Source: JAXGXJ01 sp963816155
GTDB taxonomy: Bacteria; Actinomycetota; Thermoleophilia; RBG-16-64-13
Direction: 5' to 3'
NCBI GenBank assembly: GCA_963816155.1
Contig: CAWFJE010000011.1
Coordinates: 186,001-250,000, forward strand
Length of the DNA stretch: 64,000 nt
Of this stretch, positions 27,701 to 36,550 are shown one piece after another (position 1 is the stretch's first letter; every line of letters begins with the position of its first letter). Below the pieces are notes generated by a model. That model was not told the DNA's origin. It made no database searches and saw nothing but the letters and a program-made list of their open reading frames with translations. The translations under genes were made by a program, and so were the position numbers.

Positions 27701-27713
27701 CTTGGGAAAGGAA

Positions 27714-28670
27714 TCACCTGCAGCCTTCAGTGGACACCTCCTCTATCTCCACCCTCTCGGCCAATTCAGACGCGTCGGCCGCCGAGAAGACCGCCGCCCC
27801 GTAGCGTATGAGATTCGCGGCGCCACAGCCCAGGCCGAAGCGCAGACATCCCTCCGGTGCGTCACCCTCGAGCAGGCGGACACAGTAGCCGGCTACCAAC
27901 GCATCCCCCCAGCCCATGGGCGAGATGACATCCACCTCAGGAATGCGGGCAAGAAAAGCCCTGCTGCGCTCGCCGTCCTTCAGGCGGGCTACACACCCGT
28001 AGCGCGACGTGATGACTACCGAGCCGCTGCCCATCTCCTGCATCTGCGCGGCCGCCCGCAGTTCGTCATCCTTGTCGTGGAACTCGTGTCCTATGACCCT
28101 TTCCGCGTCCACCAGCTTGGGAAAGGAGAAATCGGGTCCCGCCTTGATCCCAATACGCAGAGGATCGCCGTAGGTGTAGAAGAAGATCGTCACCTCATGA
28201 CGACGCAGATGCTGGATGATCCTGGCGTAGGAGTCGTCACCCAGTGCCCGAGGGAGGCTGCCGGCCAGCACCACGACATCGGCCGCCCTGGCCAGGTAGT
28301 CCAACTTCTCCAGCAGGATGTCGAAGTCCTCCGGGCGGACCTCCAGGCCGTGCTCGTTGATCTCGGTGACCACGTTGGTGGCCGAATCTATCACCGCCGT
28401 GTAGGTACGAGACTCCCCCTCGAGACGTACGAAATCGCAGAGGACGCCCTCGGCGTTGAGGTCGGAAAGGATCTGGTCACCCTTGCGTCCGCCCACAAAA
28501 CCGGTGGCTATGACCGGCCGACCCAGTATCTTGATCGAGCGGGCCACATTGATGCCCTTCCCGCCCGGTAGGACCATCGTGTCCGTGGCGCGGTGACGAA
28601 AGCCCACCTGGAAGTTCGGAACCGTCATGGTGCGATCCAAGGCGGCGTTGAGAGTAACGGTGAGTATCAT
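27714..28670 (-). CDS. PfkB-family sugar kinase (1-phosphofructokinase-like)
   Basis: This 318-residue ribokinase-fold enzyme probably phosphorylates a hexose phosphate. It has the FruK/LacC-type N-terminus LTVTLNAALDRTM, the GGKGINVARSIKILG substrate motif near residue 36, and the catalytic aspartate in PMGWGDALVAGY near 255. The region that usually reads like DTSG-x-AL in 1-phosphofructokinases is replaced by FYTYGDPLRIG, so the exact substrate is uncertain; tagatose-6-phosphate or fructose-1-phosphate are the obvious options. It is 13 bases upstream of guaA, with no PTS genes nearby. Confidence 0.82.
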   Translation of the reverse strand: MILTVTLNAALDRTMTVPNFQVGFRHRATDTMVLPGGKGINVARSIKILGRPVIATGFVGGRKGDQILSDLNAEGVLCDFVRLEGESRTYTAVIDSATNVVTEINEHGLEVRPEDFDILLEKLDYLARAADVVVLAGSLPRALGDDSYARIIQHLRRHEVTIFFYTYGDPLRIGIKAGPDFSFPKLVDAERVIGHEFHDKDDELRAAAQMQEMGSGSVVITSRYGCVARLKDGERSRAFLARIPEVDVISPMGWGDALVAGYCVRLLEGDAPEGCLRFGLGCGAANLIRYGAAVFSAADASELAERVEIEEVSTEGCR

Positions 28671-28696
28671 CTAGCTTCCGACGGCGAACACGTCCA

Positions 28697-29995
28697 TCAG
28701 CTGAACCAGCCGGTGAAACGATGCCACAGATAGGCCATCTTCGAGCCCAGGGTGATCTCATCGAAGGAACGATCGGCCACCACAGCCACCGACCCCACGG
28801 TCTCCCCTTCGACGGTCAGCACCACCTCGCCGAATTCGGTTCCCTCCTCCACCGGGAGGACGATGGGGCGATCGAGCCGGATCGACGCTGTCATCTCATC
28901 GTCCTTGTACAGGTCTGTCTCCAGGGCCTCCTCAGTGACCAGACGGAAGGCTCCGTCTGTCTGGTAGGGCACCTCTGACTCCGCCACCACAGTCCCTTCC
29001 TTCATGAGGGTCACGTGCCGGAACTGCTTCAGGCCGTAGTCGAGCAATGTCTCGCTCTCGTCCCAGCAGACCTCGGAAGACGGCTGCCCGAGGACCACGC
29101 CGATGACCGAGACCCCGTCCCTGGTGGCAGAAGACACCAGGCATTGCTCAGCGCGAGGAGTCAGTCCCGTCTTAATGCCTGTCACCCAGTCCGCTCTCCC
29201 CAAGAGCTTGTTGGTGTTCTTGAGGAGGATGGGGTCCGAACGCCCCGGTATCTCCAGACTGTAGGAGGGTGTGCTCACGAACTCTCTGAACTTCTCGTTC
29301 CGCATTGCGTATTGGGCCACCTTGGCCATGTCGGCGGGAGTGGAGTAGTGGCCGTCGGCGTCCAGCCCGTTGGGGTTGACGAAGTGAGTATCGGCCATGC
29401 CCAGTTTTTCAGCCCGCGCGTTCATGCGCTCCAGGAAGGCATCCACCGATCCGTCGCAGGCCTCTGCCAAAGCCACGGCCGAGCCGTTGGAGCTGCGGAT
29501 GAGCAGAGCGTACATGAGTTGCTCCACCGTGAGCACATCACCCTCGCGCAGAAGCGCCTTCGGTTCGGGCGTCTGGGCCGCCTTCGCGGAGACGGTGACC
29601 TGCTGGTCGAGAGCCAGGTTCTCGAGAACGAGTATGGCCGTCATGATCTTTGTGGTCGAAGCCATAGGCCTACGTTCGTAGGCGTCCCATTCGAAGAGCA
29701 CCCGCCCTGTATCTGCGTTGATCACAATCGCTGCGGGGGACTTGATGGCGGGCGCTTCGGAAGAGAACACGCCCAGATCAGTCGCCTTCAGAGAGAAGGC
29801 TGTGACAGCGGTCGCGTCAGCTGCCGCGGTCGGTCCAGCGGCTTCGCCGGCGTCCGAGCCGGTGGGAGTGGCTGTGAGTGTGGTGGTCGTCTCGCCGCGG
29901 GCAACTCCGGCTGTAGCCGAAAGCACGATCACGGCCACGACGATCAAGACGAGAAGTGGGCTGAGCCACCTCGGTCTCGCTGTATCAGGCATCAT
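28697..29995 (-). CDS. D-alanyl-D-alanine carboxypeptidase (penicillin-binding protein, DacA/DacF type)
   Basis: This 432-residue secreted enzyme trims peptidoglycan stem peptides. A signal or anchor segment (residues 10-32) is followed by a spacer and the S11 peptidase domain with all three active-site motifs: STTK (near 113), SSNGSA (S-x-N, near 171) and KTGLTPRAE (near 277). A C-terminal beta domain follows, and the protein ends with a possible amphipathic helix (MAYLWHRFTGWFS) for membrane association. A TATACT box 7 bases before the first of two consecutive ATG codons predicts a leaderless mRNA. Confidence 0.92.
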   Translation of the reverse strand: MMPDTARPRWLSPLLVLIVVAVIVLSATAGVARGETTTTLTATPTGSDAGEAAGPTAAADATAVTAFSLKATDLGVFSSEAPAIKSPAAIVINADTGRVLFEWDAYERRPMASTTKIMTAILVLENLALDQQVTVSAKAAQTPEPKALLREGDVLTVEQLMYALLIRSSNGSAVALAEACDGSVDAFLERMNARAEKLGMADTHFVNPNGLDADGHYSTPADMAKVAQYAMRNEKFREFVSTPSYSLEIPGRSDPILLKNTNKLLGRADWVTGIKTGLTPRAEQCLVSSATRDGVSVIGVVLGQPSSEVCWDESETLLDYGLKQFRHVTLMKEGTVVAESEVPYQTDGAFRLVTEEALETDLYKDDEMTASIRLDRPIVLPVEEGTEFGEVVLTVEGETVGSVAVVADRSFDEITLGSKMAYLWHRFTGWFS

Positions 29996-30002
29996 GGGCG
30001 GC

Positions 30003-30008
30003 AGTATA
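30003..30008 (-). promoter_or_regulatory. Predicted leaderless promoter of the D,D-carboxypeptidase (-10 TATACT)
   Basis: TATACT on the minus strand ends 7 bases before the ATG at 29995. There is no room for a ribosome-binding site. Confidence 0.5.
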
Positions 30009-30062
30009 GCATGGGGTTCGCTGCCCCCCTCCGCCGGTAGAGGGGCGACCGAGGGCCGATGT

Positions 30063-30068
30063 TATACT
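30063..30068 (+). promoter_or_regulatory. Candidate -10 box for the plus-strand membrane protein gene
   Basis: TATACT preceded by ATGT on the plus strand, 20 bases before the TTG at 30089. The ten bases up to the box match those before the acyl-CoA dehydrogenase at 15366-15375. Confidence 0.4.
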
Positions 30069-30088
30069 TCGGCGTCTGACGGAACCAC

Positions 30089-30865
30089 TTGCGGAAGGGA
30101 GCCGCCATCCTCGACGTGCTGCGCCAGACCTGGGGCCGATTGATCCACAAGCAGTGGCTGCTGTTCTATCCCCTCGCGCTCGGGGTGATGAGTACCGTTG
30201 CTTTCCTGGCCGTCTACGCTTCGACCGGATCGCCCCTCACCTGGAGCGCCTTCCTCAAGGCCAATTTCCAGCGCTGGCAGTTCGTTAGCGACAACTTCGT
30301 CTCCGGCTTCGACCTCACAGCCGGCCTTGGGGTCGCGGTGGCGGTGGGATTGGGCTTCAGTGTCCTCACGGCCATGATCCGGGCGCCGTACTTCCGGGCC
30401 ATCGCCGGCCCCGGATATCCGCTGGCCCCGCGAAACGGAAGAGAGGCCGCGCGTCTGACGCTCTTCTACGTGTTCAGCAGCCTAGTGGTCTGGGTATTTC
30501 CTTTCGCCGGTCATCAGAACGATATCCTGCAGCAACTGATAGCGTTCGTCATCCTCGTGGTGGCCATCCTCATCGTCTTCGCCGACTACGTCATCGTGTT
30601 CGAGGATGTGGGCTTCCTGACAGGCCTGCGTAGGAGTTTTCACTTGCTGGTGCGGCGCTGGGTCCCCGTAGTCACGGTCTTCATCGTGCTGCAGCTCGTC
30701 TATTTCGGCATACAGGCACTCTACGGCTCATACTACGACAATGCAGACGGGGTGCTGATCGTGCTCCCGTTGGTGCAGATAGTCGTCGACGCGCTCATCG
30801 TCTTGGTCTTCGACCTGATCTTGATCTTTCTCTACGAGCAGGCTCGCAGAGAGGGTGGCACCTAG
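30089..30865 (+). CDS. Multi-pass membrane protein of unknown function
   Basis: This is a protein of about 258 residues with about six hydrophobic segments, ending in a short Arg/Glu cytoplasmic tail. The motif LRRSFHLLVRRWVPVVTVFIVLQ between segments 4 and 5 resembles membrane proteins of the DUF975/glycerophosphoryl-type families, but I cannot assign it. Start is uncertain: TTG at 30089 gives the length stated, and GTG at 30116 is the next option. A GGAAGGGAG site sits 5 bases before an in-frame ATC at 30107. It is divergent from the carboxypeptidase and convergent with the next genes. Confidence 0.75.
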   Translation: MRKGAAILDVLRQTWGRLIHKQWLLFYPLALGVMSTVAFLAVYASTGSPLTWSAFLKANFQRWQFVSDNFVSGFDLTAGLGVAVAVGLGFSVLTAMIRAPYFRAIAGPGYPLAPRNGREAARLTLFYVFSSLVVWVFPFAGHQNDILQQLIAFVILVVAILIVFADYVIVFEDVGFLTGLRRSFHLLVRRWVPVVTVFIVLQLVYFGIQALYGSYYDNADGVLIVLPLVQIVVDALIVLVFDLILIFLYEQARREGGT

Positions 30866-30929
30866 GAGGCCGCTGAACAATGACGCTTCGCCGCATGAGT
30901 GCGCGTGCCGCCGACGCAGGGGCGAAGGC

Positions 30930-31127
30930 TCAGGGAGCGATTTCGATCGTAGGAACGGTCGTGGGCATGTCGACAGGGGCCTCCCGCGCCTGGTCGGGCG
31001 CCACCACTCCGGTGAAGACGAGCACGCAGACCACCCCCACCACCAGCAGCAGAACGAGCAACGGCAGCACCACGGTGGGCCACACACTTCTTCCCGTCTC
31101 CGCCGTCAGGTCGTCGAGGTCACGCAC
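30930..31127 (-). CDS. Small single-pass membrane protein, unknown function
   Basis: This 65-residue protein has one strongly hydrophobic segment (about 15-42), a charged N-terminus MRDLDDLTAETGRS and a Pro/Thr-rich outer tail. It overlaps the pyrF stop by 8 bases, and its codon use is like that of its neighbours, so a real gene at the end of the pyrF transcript is plausible. No family is recognised. Confidence 0.6.
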   Translation of the reverse strand: MRDLDDLTAETGRSVWPTVVLPLLVLLLVVGVVCVLVFTGVVAPDQAREAPVDMPTTVPTIEIAP

Positions 31128-32043
31128 GGCCCGCCGCCCTCCACAGCGCCGCTCTCATCTCCGCCGCCTCCGCTCTGGCCGCGTCGACCCACCCCATGTC
31201 CCGCTTCTTGTAGGCGTAGAGGATCGCCCGAGCGGAGTTGACCACTGCGCCGGTCCCCGATGCATCGAAGAGGGCCGCCATATCGACGGCCTGCGCCCCC
31301 TGCGCACCGTAGCCGGGCACCAGTAGCGGTACCGCGGGCATGCGCAGGCGCAGGGCAGCGCCCTGTTCGGGATGCGTCCCCCCCACGACCGCTCCCACCG
31401 AGCTGTAGCCGCCGGCCCCCACCGTATCTTCGCTCCACGTGCCGACTCGGTCCGCCACCGCCTCGTAGACCGCAGCCCCGGTCTCAAGCCTGAGGTCTTG
31501 AAGCTCGGCAGAACTGGGGTTCGAGGTCTTCACCAGGACGAAGATCCCCTTGCCTCGCTCGCGCACCCGGCGCAAGAAAGGCTCCAGACCATCGGTGCCG
31601 AAGTAGGGGTTCACCGTTATGGCGTCGGCTCCCACACGATCGAGATGGGCCTGCGCGTACGCCTCCGCGGTGGAGCCGATGTCTCCTCGCTTCACATCCG
31701 CTATCACCAGTAGGTCCATCTGGGCGGCTGCGGCGACCATGTCCTCATAGAGTGCGTATCCCTGGCTTCCCAGCGCCTCGAAGTAGGCGATCTGTATCTT
31801 GACTGCTACCACTCGGTCGCTCACGCTCTCCACAATGCGGGTGAGGAAGTCGCGATAGCAGGCGACCACGGCGCCGAGGTCGGCGTTCATGACGCCGGCC
31901 CCGCTGTCGGCACCGGCCAGCTCGTACTTTGCCAGGAGGTCCAGTGGCAGTGAGCCTACATCGGGGTCGAGACCCACTACCACATGCGACCGCTTGCGCT
32001 CTATCGCAGCCAGCAAACGATCGCCGAAGTGAGCTTCTGTCAT
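31120..32043 (-). CDS. pyrF: Orotidine 5'-phosphate decarboxylase (type 2)
   Basis: This protein of about 307 residues catalyses the last step of UMP synthesis. The catalytic DxKxxD tetrad is visible in VIADVKRGDIGSTAE near residue 93, and the phosphate-binding end in VVNSARAILYAY. The length and the VGLDPD start motif match the longer subfamily 2 enzymes found in actinobacteria and myxobacteria. The ATG at 32043 follows GGAGGTGA at ideal spacing; an upstream in-frame codon at 32064 is unlikely. It lies 28 bases past the hup terminator, so its expression probably depends on read-through. Confidence 0.93.
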   Translation of the reverse strand: MTEAHFGDRLLAAIERKRSHVVVGLDPDVGSLPLDLLAKYELAGADSGAGVMNADLGAVVACYRDFLTRIVESVSDRVVAVKIQIAYFEALGSQGYALYEDMVAAAAQMDLLVIADVKRGDIGSTAEAYAQAHLDRVGADAITVNPYFGTDGLEPFLRRVRERGKGIFVLVKTSNPSSAELQDLRLETGAAVYEAVADRVGTWSEDTVGAGGYSSVGAVVGGTHPEQGAALRLRMPAVPLLVPGYGAQGAQAVDMAALFDASGTGAVVNSARAILYAYKKRDMGWVDAARAEAAEMRAALWRAAGRA

Positions 32044-32070
32044 GTCCTCACCTCCATACCGCACAGCAAG

Positions 32071-32094
32071 AAAAAGGGCCGCTCACGCGGCCCT
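32071..32094 (-). terminator. Intrinsic terminator after hup
   Basis: A perfect 8-bp GC-rich stem (AGGGCCGC with its complement) with a four-base loop is followed on the minus strand by TTTTTC. It stands between hup and pyrF, only 27 bases before the pyrF start. Confidence 0.85.
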
Positions 32095-32120
32095 GAAACA
32101 ATACGATGACAAGGGAGCCG

Positions 32121-32393
32121 CTACTTGCAGACGTTCTTGAGGGACGTGCCCGCGCTGAACTTGGGAACGTTACAGGCCGGGATCTGGATCTTGGCCTTCG
32201 TCTGCGGGTTGATCCCTTCCCTGGCTTCCCGCTTCTGCACGTAGAACTTGCCGAAACCGGTGAACTGAACCTCCTCCCCATTTGTGAGGGCGTCGGTGAT
32301 TACTTCCAAGAACGCGTCGGCTACGTTCGCTGCGTCTTTCTTGGTGAGACCACTCTTTGCAGCCAGTCGGTCCACAAACTCGGCTTTGGTCAC
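32121..32393 (-). CDS. hup: DNA-binding protein HU
   Basis: This 90-residue nucleoid protein has the HU/IHF signature GFGKFYVQKREAREGINPQT near 46-65 with the conserved proline arm region. It has no long Lys/Ala-rich C-terminal tail of the mycobacterial HupB type. The start is GTG with GGGAGG upstream, the promoter is a good sigma-70 match, and a strong terminator follows, so it forms its own short transcript inside the pyrE-pyrF gene pair. Confidence 0.95.
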   Translation of the reverse strand: MTKAEFVDRLAAKSGLTKKDAANVADAFLEVITDALTNGEEVQFTGFGKFYVQKREAREGINPQTKAKIQIPACNVPKFSAGTSLKNVCK

Positions 32394-32428
32394 TGCTACC
32401 TCCCTTGGTCCATGCCGGATACAAAGCT

Positions 32429-32457
32429 ACCTTAGCAACACGCGGACTCGCAGACAA
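32429..32457 (-). promoter_or_regulatory. Promoter of hup
   Basis: TTGTCT (-35, 32452-32457) and TAAGGT (-10, 32429-32434) are separated by 17 bases on the minus strand, 35 bases before the hup GTG. Confidence 0.6.
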
Positions 32458-32487
32458 GCCGTTTCTTGACGACTTTCGCGCGCGACG

Positions 32488-33042
32488 CTACGATCGCGGA
32501 GAAGGGACGATCCCCAAACCGCTGGACGTGAACAGCGGCCGGAGCTCAAGCCCTGCGGCACGGGCCGCTTCGGCTCCGCCTTCTTCCCTGTCCACCACAC
32601 AGTACAGTTCTTGCACCACCAGTTCCGCTTCTCGCAGCGCCTCTACCGCCATGAGTGCCGCGCCTGCGGAGGTGACGATATCCTCTATCACGGCCACCCG
32701 CTCCCCGGGTTCGAAACGTCCTTCGATGCGTTTACCCGTTCCATACTCCTTCGAAGCCTTGCGCACGAGCAAGAGCGGGAGACCCAACTCCAAGGACAGG
32801 CCGGCCCCCAACACCACGCCCCCCAGCTCCGGGGCCGCCAGCCGGTGATACTCCTCCCCCGCGGCCAGGCGTTCGCGGACCATCATGGCCATATCGTGGA
32901 CGATGCCACGAAGAACCTCCGGATCGGTCTCGAACAGGTACTTGTCCAGGTAGTACTTGCTCCTCCTGCCCGACCGCAGCACGAAGTCGCCCTCCAGATA
33001 GGCCGCCTGTAGCAGCAGCTTACCCAGTTCTTCGTTCGCCAA
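32488..33042 (-). CDS. pyrE: Orotate phosphoribosyltransferase
   Basis: This 184-residue enzyme joins orotate and PRPP to make orotidine 5'-phosphate. The PRPP-binding motif is visible as VAVIEDIVTSAGAAL near residues 115-129 (a serine replaces the usual TT(G/S)G threonine run), and the N-terminal FVLRSGRRSKYYLDKY is characteristic. The next pathway enzyme, pyrF, is encoded beyond hup on the same strand. It starts 18 bases after tldE. Confidence 0.93.
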   Translation of the reverse strand: MANEELGKLLLQAAYLEGDFVLRSGRRSKYYLDKYLFETDPEVLRGIVHDMAMMVRERLAAGEEYHRLAAPELGGVVLGAGLSLELGLPLLLVRKASKEYGTGKRIEGRFEPGERVAVIEDIVTSAGAALMAVEALREAELVVQELYCVVDREEGGAEAARAAGLELRPLFTSSGLGIVPSPRS

Positions 33043-33060
33043 GATGCCTCCTCCCGTCTT

Positions 33061-34428
33061 TCAGATCCCCGAGACGGCTACACCCTCGACGGCCACCGAG
33101 GGAGTCCTCACGCTGCCGTAGAGAGGGATCCACCGATCATCCCCTGCCAGATCGCTCACCGATCTCAGCAGAGATAGGAAATCCGTAGCCATGGTTACTT
33201 CGCGGACGGCTCGACCGGGCAGGCCCCCTTCGATCAAGCGCCCGAGCACACCGACCGAGATCTCCCCCGTTGCGGAATTGACCCCGGAATGGATCCCGGC
33301 GACGCTCTCAACCAGCAGGCCGCCCCCCACTCTGGCCAGCAGGGCGTGCAGATCACCCTTCCCACCGGTCAGGATCACATTCGTGCCTCCGACCGCCGGA
33401 AGCGACCTGTACGAGCCCCGCCCGGCGTTGCCCGTGGACGCCGCACCGGACCCGGCCTTGCGCGCCGTGTAGGTGTCGTAGAGAAGCGACTGCAGCACGC
33501 CGTCGCGGATGAGAGGAGTGCGTTCGCTCGCTACGCCCTCCCCGTCGAACGGGCTGCTGGCGAGCCCCCCCGGAGCGAGGCCATCGTCCCACAACTCGAC
33601 GCCCGGGGCCGCAACCTGCTGTCCCACGCGTCCCTGGAAGACCGAACGGCCTTTCTGGACAGCGTCTGCGCTGAGAGCGCCCGAGATAGCCCCCAACATC
33701 GCCGCCGCCACCTCAGGGACGAGGACCACCGTGTAGCGGCCGGTGGCGCAGGGGGCGGCCCCCAACAACACCAGTGCCTTCTCGGACGCGTCACGAGCGG
33801 CCCGCGAAGGCTCCAGATCAGCCGGTCCGCGTCCCAGAGTGAAGCCCAACCCCGATTGGCGATCGCCGTCCCGGACCGCATGCGCCATGAGGTAGGTGAG
33901 GCAGAAGGACTGCTCGCTCTCCACGTCCACACCCTCCGAGGACACCAGGGCCACCTGCGCCTCGCTGTCGGCATACTCGCTGTCTTCCACCAGTTCGATC
34001 TCGGCCGCAGAGAGGGCTTCTGCCTCTGCCTCCATGGCGAAGGCCGCCTTCCGGTCGACGGGAGTGCTCGCCACCCCCGGGTCCCAGAGACCCGCCACTT
34101 CCTGGTACGCACTCGATGGGCTTGGAAGCAGCGCGAAGGGATCAACGCCGGCGGCTCTCGCGTTCTCCGCGGCTCGGAGCAGCACCGCCTCCATGCCGGA
34201 AGCACTCAGGTCGCCGGTGTAGGCGTAGCCCACCCTTCCCGCGTCGATGGCCCGCACCCCCAGACCACGGGGAGAGGCCGTCGAGACCGACTCGATCTGG
34301 CCCTGAAAGACCTTGATGGACGTGGTCTTCGCAAACTGTACGTAGATCTCGAGACCCACGTGCGCAGGCATGCGCAGACGTCGGCTGAGGTCGAGCGCCG
34401 TCCGCGCCGTCTGTCCTGGACCGCTCAC
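33061..34428 (-). CDS. tldE: TldE/PmbA family peptidase subunit
   Basis: This 455-residue protein is the non-catalytic partner of TldD; together they form a metalloprotease degrading unfolded or modified peptides. It has the N-terminal domain with IESVSTASPRGLGVRAID, the middle LWDDGLAPGGLASSPFDGEG, and the C-terminal VESVAGIHSGVNSATGEISV. It lacks HExxxH, as expected for TldE. The GTG start overlaps the tldD stop by 4 bases. Confidence 0.92.
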   Translation of the reverse strand: MSGPGQTARTALDLSRRLRMPAHVGLEIYVQFAKTTSIKVFQGQIESVSTASPRGLGVRAIDAGRVGYAYTGDLSASGMEAVLLRAAENARAAGVDPFALLPSPSSAYQEVAGLWDPGVASTPVDRKAAFAMEAEAEALSAAEIELVEDSEYADSEAQVALVSSEGVDVESEQSFCLTYLMAHAVRDGDRQSGLGFTLGRGPADLEPSRAARDASEKALVLLGAAPCATGRYTVVLVPEVAAAMLGAISGALSADAVQKGRSVFQGRVGQQVAAPGVELWDDGLAPGGLASSPFDGEGVASERTPLIRDGVLQSLLYDTYTARKAGSGAASTGNAGRGSYRSLPAVGGTNVILTGGKGDLHALLARVGGGLLVESVAGIHSGVNSATGEISVGVLGRLIEGGLPGRAVREVTMATDFLSLLRSVSDLAGDDRWIPLYGSVRTPSVAVEGVAVSGI

Positions 34429-35830
34429 AGCCCAGTCCCGCCCACGGTGAGTTGGCTGATGCGAAGCGTGGGTTGGCCGCTGCCCACAGGCACCATCTGG
34501 CCCTCTTTGCCACAGGTGCCGGCCTTCACCTCCAGGTCGTCGGCTATGGCGTCGATGCCCAGCAGAACCTCAGGGCCATTGCCGATGAGCGTGGCGCCTC
34601 GGACCGGGGGTCCGATCTTGCCTCCCTCGATGAGATACCCCTCGGAGACGCCGAACACGAACTCTCCGGTGGCAGGGTTGACCTCGCCCCCACTCAGGCT
34701 CTTGGCGTACAGAGCCCGCGGGGTATCGGAGATGATGTCGGCGGCCGTGTGAGGTCCGGGACCGAAATAGGTGTTAGTCATGCGCGGATAGGGGATGTGA
34801 CGGAAGTCCTGGCGACGTCCGTTGCCGGTCAAGGGCAGACCCAGATGCCCGCCACGCAGCCGGTCGGTGAGGTAACCCGTGAGAACACCGGCTTCGATGA
34901 CCGTGGTCTTCTCGCAGGGCGTGCCCTCGTCATCGCAGCCGGCGCTACCCCACATGCCCGGCGACACACCGTCGTCGTAGGCGAACACCTGGACATCGGC
35001 CACCCGCGCGCCTCGCTTGCCCTCCCACACACTCGTCTTCTTCAGTATGTAGTCGGCCTCCAGACCATGTCCACAGGCTTCGTGGAACAACACGCCCCCG
35101 AAACCGTTGGCAAGCACAACCGGCATCCGTCCCGCCGGGGCGGGGATGGCATCGAGCATGGTAAGGGCACGACGGGCCGCCTCTTGGGCCATGTCGATGA
35201 CGGCCTGATCATCCAACAACTCGATCCCGCCGTGATGAGCCAGAGTCTCTCTGCCCGTCTGGATGAGAGTCCCCCTCTGCGCGGTGACGTTGACCGCGAT
35301 CATCACCCGGGTCCTGTCGTCGGTCTGCGCGCGTCCCGAGGAATCGGAGACACAGACCTGCTGACGGACCTCTCCGTAGGCCGCGCCCACTTGCCGTATC
35401 TCGTCCTGAGAGCGCGCGCACGGTGCTGTCGATCAGGTGCAGTAGGCGCGCCTTCTCGGCCGCCTCGACCTCCGCCGGATCGCGCTGCACCCATCTGCGC
35501 GCTGTCGAAGGACACCGCGGCGGCTCCACGATGACCACGGGTGCCCCGGCCCGGGAGCGACTCACATCATCCGCAACGGCCAGGAGAGCCGCCTCTTCCA
35601 GACTGTCCACGTAGCCGAAGGCCGTGGCCAGGCCACTGAGCAGGCGCACGGATGCACCTCGGTCGAATCCGGAGACGACGTTCTCGACCTTGCCATCTTC
35701 CAGGCGCATGGAAAGGGAGCGACGCACCTCCGCGAACACCTCCGCGGAGTCACCACCGCGTGAGAGGGCCCGGCGAAGAGCGGCAGGCTCCCGCCTCCGG
35801 CACCAGAAGCAAGTCGGTGCCGGCGATCAT
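34425..35830 (-). CDS. tldD: Metalloprotease TldD, reading frame interrupted twice
   Basis: This is the catalytic TldD subunit, with the zinc motif FHEACGHGLEADY intact in the C-terminal part. The gene is read in three pieces. MIAGTDLLLVPEA starts at 35830; the frame shifts at the CCC run 35790-35792 into AALRRALSRGGDSAEVFAEV; a second shift near 35409 leads into QDEIRQVGAAYGEVRQQV, which continues to the stop. In both places deleting one base restores a normal TldD sequence. No in-frame ATG or GTG start exists upstream of the second piece. Either two sequence errors or a genuinely decaying gene would explain this; an intact tldE partner favours error. Confidence 0.82.
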
Positions 35831-35857
35831 CGCTCGCTCACGAGGCTATCGGTCCGA

Positions 35858-36073
35858 CTAGCCCGCGACGGGGTTGCAGGCCAGGATGTCCTGCGCAACG
35901 GCCACGAACGGCGCGGCTTCTGCGGCATCGCCGGGCATGGCCAGCATGGAGCCATCATCGAAGTACAGTTCCACCTGCGGCTTGCGCGAGCGCATGAACA
36001 GGAAGTAGTACGCACCCGCCGCCATAGAGGCCAACAGAGTGAATATCCCGAGGATCGTGATCAGCCGTTTCAT
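35858..36073 (-). CDS. Small membrane-anchored protein, unknown function
   Basis: This 71-residue protein has one N-terminal membrane segment (about 5-26) and a short outer domain (residues 30-71) containing VELYFDDGSMLAMPG. It begins immediately after the stop of the Roadblock-like gene and ends 27 bases before tldD, so it is part of that operon. No family is recognised. Confidence 0.65.
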   Translation of the reverse strand: MKRLITILGIFTLLASMAAGAYYFLFMRSRKPQVELYFDDGSMLAMPGDAAEAAPFVAVAQDILACNPVAG

Positions 36074-36472
36074 CTAGAGCTCCTCTCCTTCGCCGTCTTC
36101 CAGTTCGGTCGCGGCGAGAGCCTCGCGTGCGTCTCGAAGACAGGTCTTCAGATCATAGAGGACGAGTCCCACCCTGCTGCCTTTCTTGCCCGTGACCATG
36201 AGGGTCATACCGGCCGGATCAATTTCCCGGGCCAGGAAGACGAAGCCCGCAGGCGTCTCGACGACCAACTGGCTGAGAGGCTCGGAACCCATCTCAACCG
36301 ATCGTGCTTCACCCAGTAACGCCAGCTCCTGGGCCTGCTCGACTGCCACCTGTTCTGTGTCGGGGCCGAAATTGGATGCCAGCACCTCTCCCGGGACAAA
36401 CAGAACAGCCTTGTCTATGTCCTTGGAGATGTCCAGCATCTCGGCAAACGCAGCTTCCACCTGAATCTTCAT
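36074..36472 (-). CDS. Roadblock/LC7-like domain protein
   Basis: This protein of about 132 residues starts at ATG 36472, which has an AAGGAG site at 6 bases. The pattern (helix with AFAEMLDISKDIDKAVLF, strand, VLASNFG, long helix, then VVETPAGFVFLARE and VGLVLYDLKTCL) matches Roadblock/LC7 folds, which act as small-GTPase or sensory platform subunits in bacteria (MglB-like). The assignment rests on this pattern rather than a motif, so it is moderate. No Ras-like GTPase gene is adjacent. Confidence 0.68.
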   Translation of the reverse strand: MKIQVEAAFAEMLDISKDIDKAVLFVPGEVLASNFGPDTEQVAVEQAQELALLGEARSVEMGSEPLSQLVVETPAGFVFLAREIDPAGMTLMVTGKKGSRVGLVLYDLKTCLRDAREALAATELEDGEGEEL

Positions 36473-36550
36473 CAGCGACTCCTTGTGCGGAGACTCCCAC
36501 GTACGCAAAGGCTTGTTCCCAGTGTAGCACCGGGCAAACCCCCCACAGAG

